DNA from: Candidatus Cloacimonadota bacterium
Lineage (GTDB): Bacteria > Cloacimonadota > Cloacimonadia > Cloacimonadales > TCS61
Length of the DNA: 7,017 nt
Direction: 5' to 3'
Assembly (NCBI GenBank): GCA_018654125.1
Contig: JABIME010000016.1
Location: 1 to 7,017, forward strand
The notes beneath the pieces are model-generated. The model had not been told where the DNA came from. It saw nothing but the letters and a program-made list of their open reading frames with translations, and ran no database searches. Of the stretch, positions 6,462 to 7,017 are shown piece after piece; the stretch's first letter is position 1; every line of letters begins with the position of its first letter. The translations under genes and the position numbers were made by a program.

Positions 6462-7017
6462 TTATATTTCAATAGCTAATCCCAGATGGTCGGATGGATA
6501 AATCCCATCTTTGTTGGGTTTGTTTCCAATTAATTTTATCTCTTTTATCTCATTTGCAATTGCTTCATTTGCCCAGCAGAAATCAATTCTTTTTATCGGT
6601 TCTTTGCTTGGATATGAGAATCCATCATTCTCAGGATTCAGCTTATTCCAAATATCTATAAATCCTTGCATTGTAAGTTTGTGAATATTTTCATTATTTG
6701 GTGTTGCATTCATATCTCCTAACAAGATCATTGGATATCCTGCAAATCTATCTGTATAGCTCATCACCTCACCAATATTAGATCTCAAATTCATCTCATC
6801 ATAAGAGAAATGAGTATTGAAAAGGAAGAAAACTAAATTATTTGAAACTATTGCAGAGTATTGTGTAACTCGTTTGTTCATATCTTTTTGGTTATGAATA
6901 TGAGAATGAAATATACTGCCTGTTTCCATGATATCATTTTTAGAGATTATCGTAAGTCCCTCCCAAAAACCATTTGCTTGGTAATGCATTGCGGGTTGAG
7001 TAATTATTTTTGCATCT
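6462..7017 (-). CDS. Endonuclease/exonuclease/phosphatase family protein, N-terminus cut by window edge
   Basis: The frame is open to the right edge, leaving 184 visible residues of the C-terminal part of an EEP-fold metal-dependent phosphoesterase. Family members cleave phosphodiester or phosphomonoester bonds in nucleic acids, nucleotides, inositol phosphates or sphingomyelin. Visible signatures in order, numbered from the first visible residue, are FWEGLTIISK (17-26), FNTHF with His70, LGDMN with Asp101 and Asn103, KRIDFCW (142-148), and the terminal SDHLGLAIEI with Asp176 and His177. Together these supply most of the active-site set. The upstream Asn and Glu metal ligands lie outside the window. 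An internal ATG at 6989 is not the likely start, because the frame continues upstream (QPAMHYQANG) and EEP proteins need the missing strands. The substrate is unknown. It is the first visible gene of the operon with the EamA transporter. Confidence 0.9.
   Translation of the reverse strand, partial: DAKIITQPAMHYQANGFWEGLTIISKNDIMETGSIFHSHIHNQKDMNKRVTQYSAIVSNNLVFFLFNTHFSYDEMNLRSNIGEVMSYTDRFAGYPMILLGDMNATPNNENIHKLTMQGFIDIWNKLNPENDGFSYPSKEPIKRIDFCWANEAIANEIKEIKLIGNKPNKDGIYPSDHLGLAIEI

Noticed and set aside
6987..6989. ATG at 6989 as the true start of the EEP protein
   Set aside because: The same frame continues to the window edge with coherent protein sequence, and a protein starting here would lack the N-terminal metal-binding part of the fold.
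1..7017. CRISPR array, tRNA, rRNA, insertion sequence or prophage genes
   Set aside because: No regularly spaced repeats, cloverleaf-like segments, transposase or integrase motifs, or terminal inverted repeats were seen.

Overview
This 7.0 kb AT-rich window is an ordinary bacterial chromosomal segment with strong Shine-Dalgarno sequences before most genes. The best taxonomic clue is the succinate dehydrogenase. Its flavoprotein has the N-terminal extension and the [11 protein letters not shown] / [20 protein letters not shown] wording I associate with Bacteroidota-type enzymes, and it is paired with a single b558-family cytochrome b subunit. I infer a member of the Fibrobacterota-Chlorobiota-Bacteroidota assemblage, such as Bacteroidota or a low-GC candidate phylum like Cloacimonadota. 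The phylum is not proven by what is visible.

Layout, left to right. (1) 1-2456, minus strand: sdhC then sdhA, translationally overlapped. The C-terminus of SdhA runs off the left edge, and sdhB would be expected beyond it. A 118 bp gap upstream of sdhC holds a TTGACA box, a 15 bp palindrome over it, and three alternating TTTAGG/CCTAAA arms. (2) 2575-3781, minus strand: an alkD-type DNA alkylation repair glycosylase followed 7 bp later by a small lipoprotein. (3) 3782-4054: an AT-rich divergent control region. (4) 4055-4722, plus strand: a small XRE-family helix-turn-helix regulator tightly coupled to a four-helix membrane protein with a DERE motif. (5) 4723-4841: a short convergent gap containing an RBS followed by a codon-like stretch without a normal start codon, possibly a gene remnant. 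(6) 4842-7017, minus strand: an endonuclease/exonuclease/phosphatase-family protein (5' end cut by the right edge), an EamA-type transporter and a GMP-synthase-like glutamine amidotransferase. These form a probable operon with two identical 21-nt gaps.

Functionally, the sdh genes link the TCA cycle to the quinone pool. The alkD gene provides base-excision repair of alkylated purines. The regulator/membrane pair resembles common autoregulated two-gene units of unknown signal. The right-hand trio looks like loosely related housekeeping or accessory metabolism.

I found no mobile element, CRISPR array, tRNA, rRNA or convincing new defence system. Genes are packed with no gene-free stretch longer than 300 bp. 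The items most worth a second look are the operator-like repeats before sdhC, the alkD-lipoprotein pairing, and the start-less fragment at 4791-4855.
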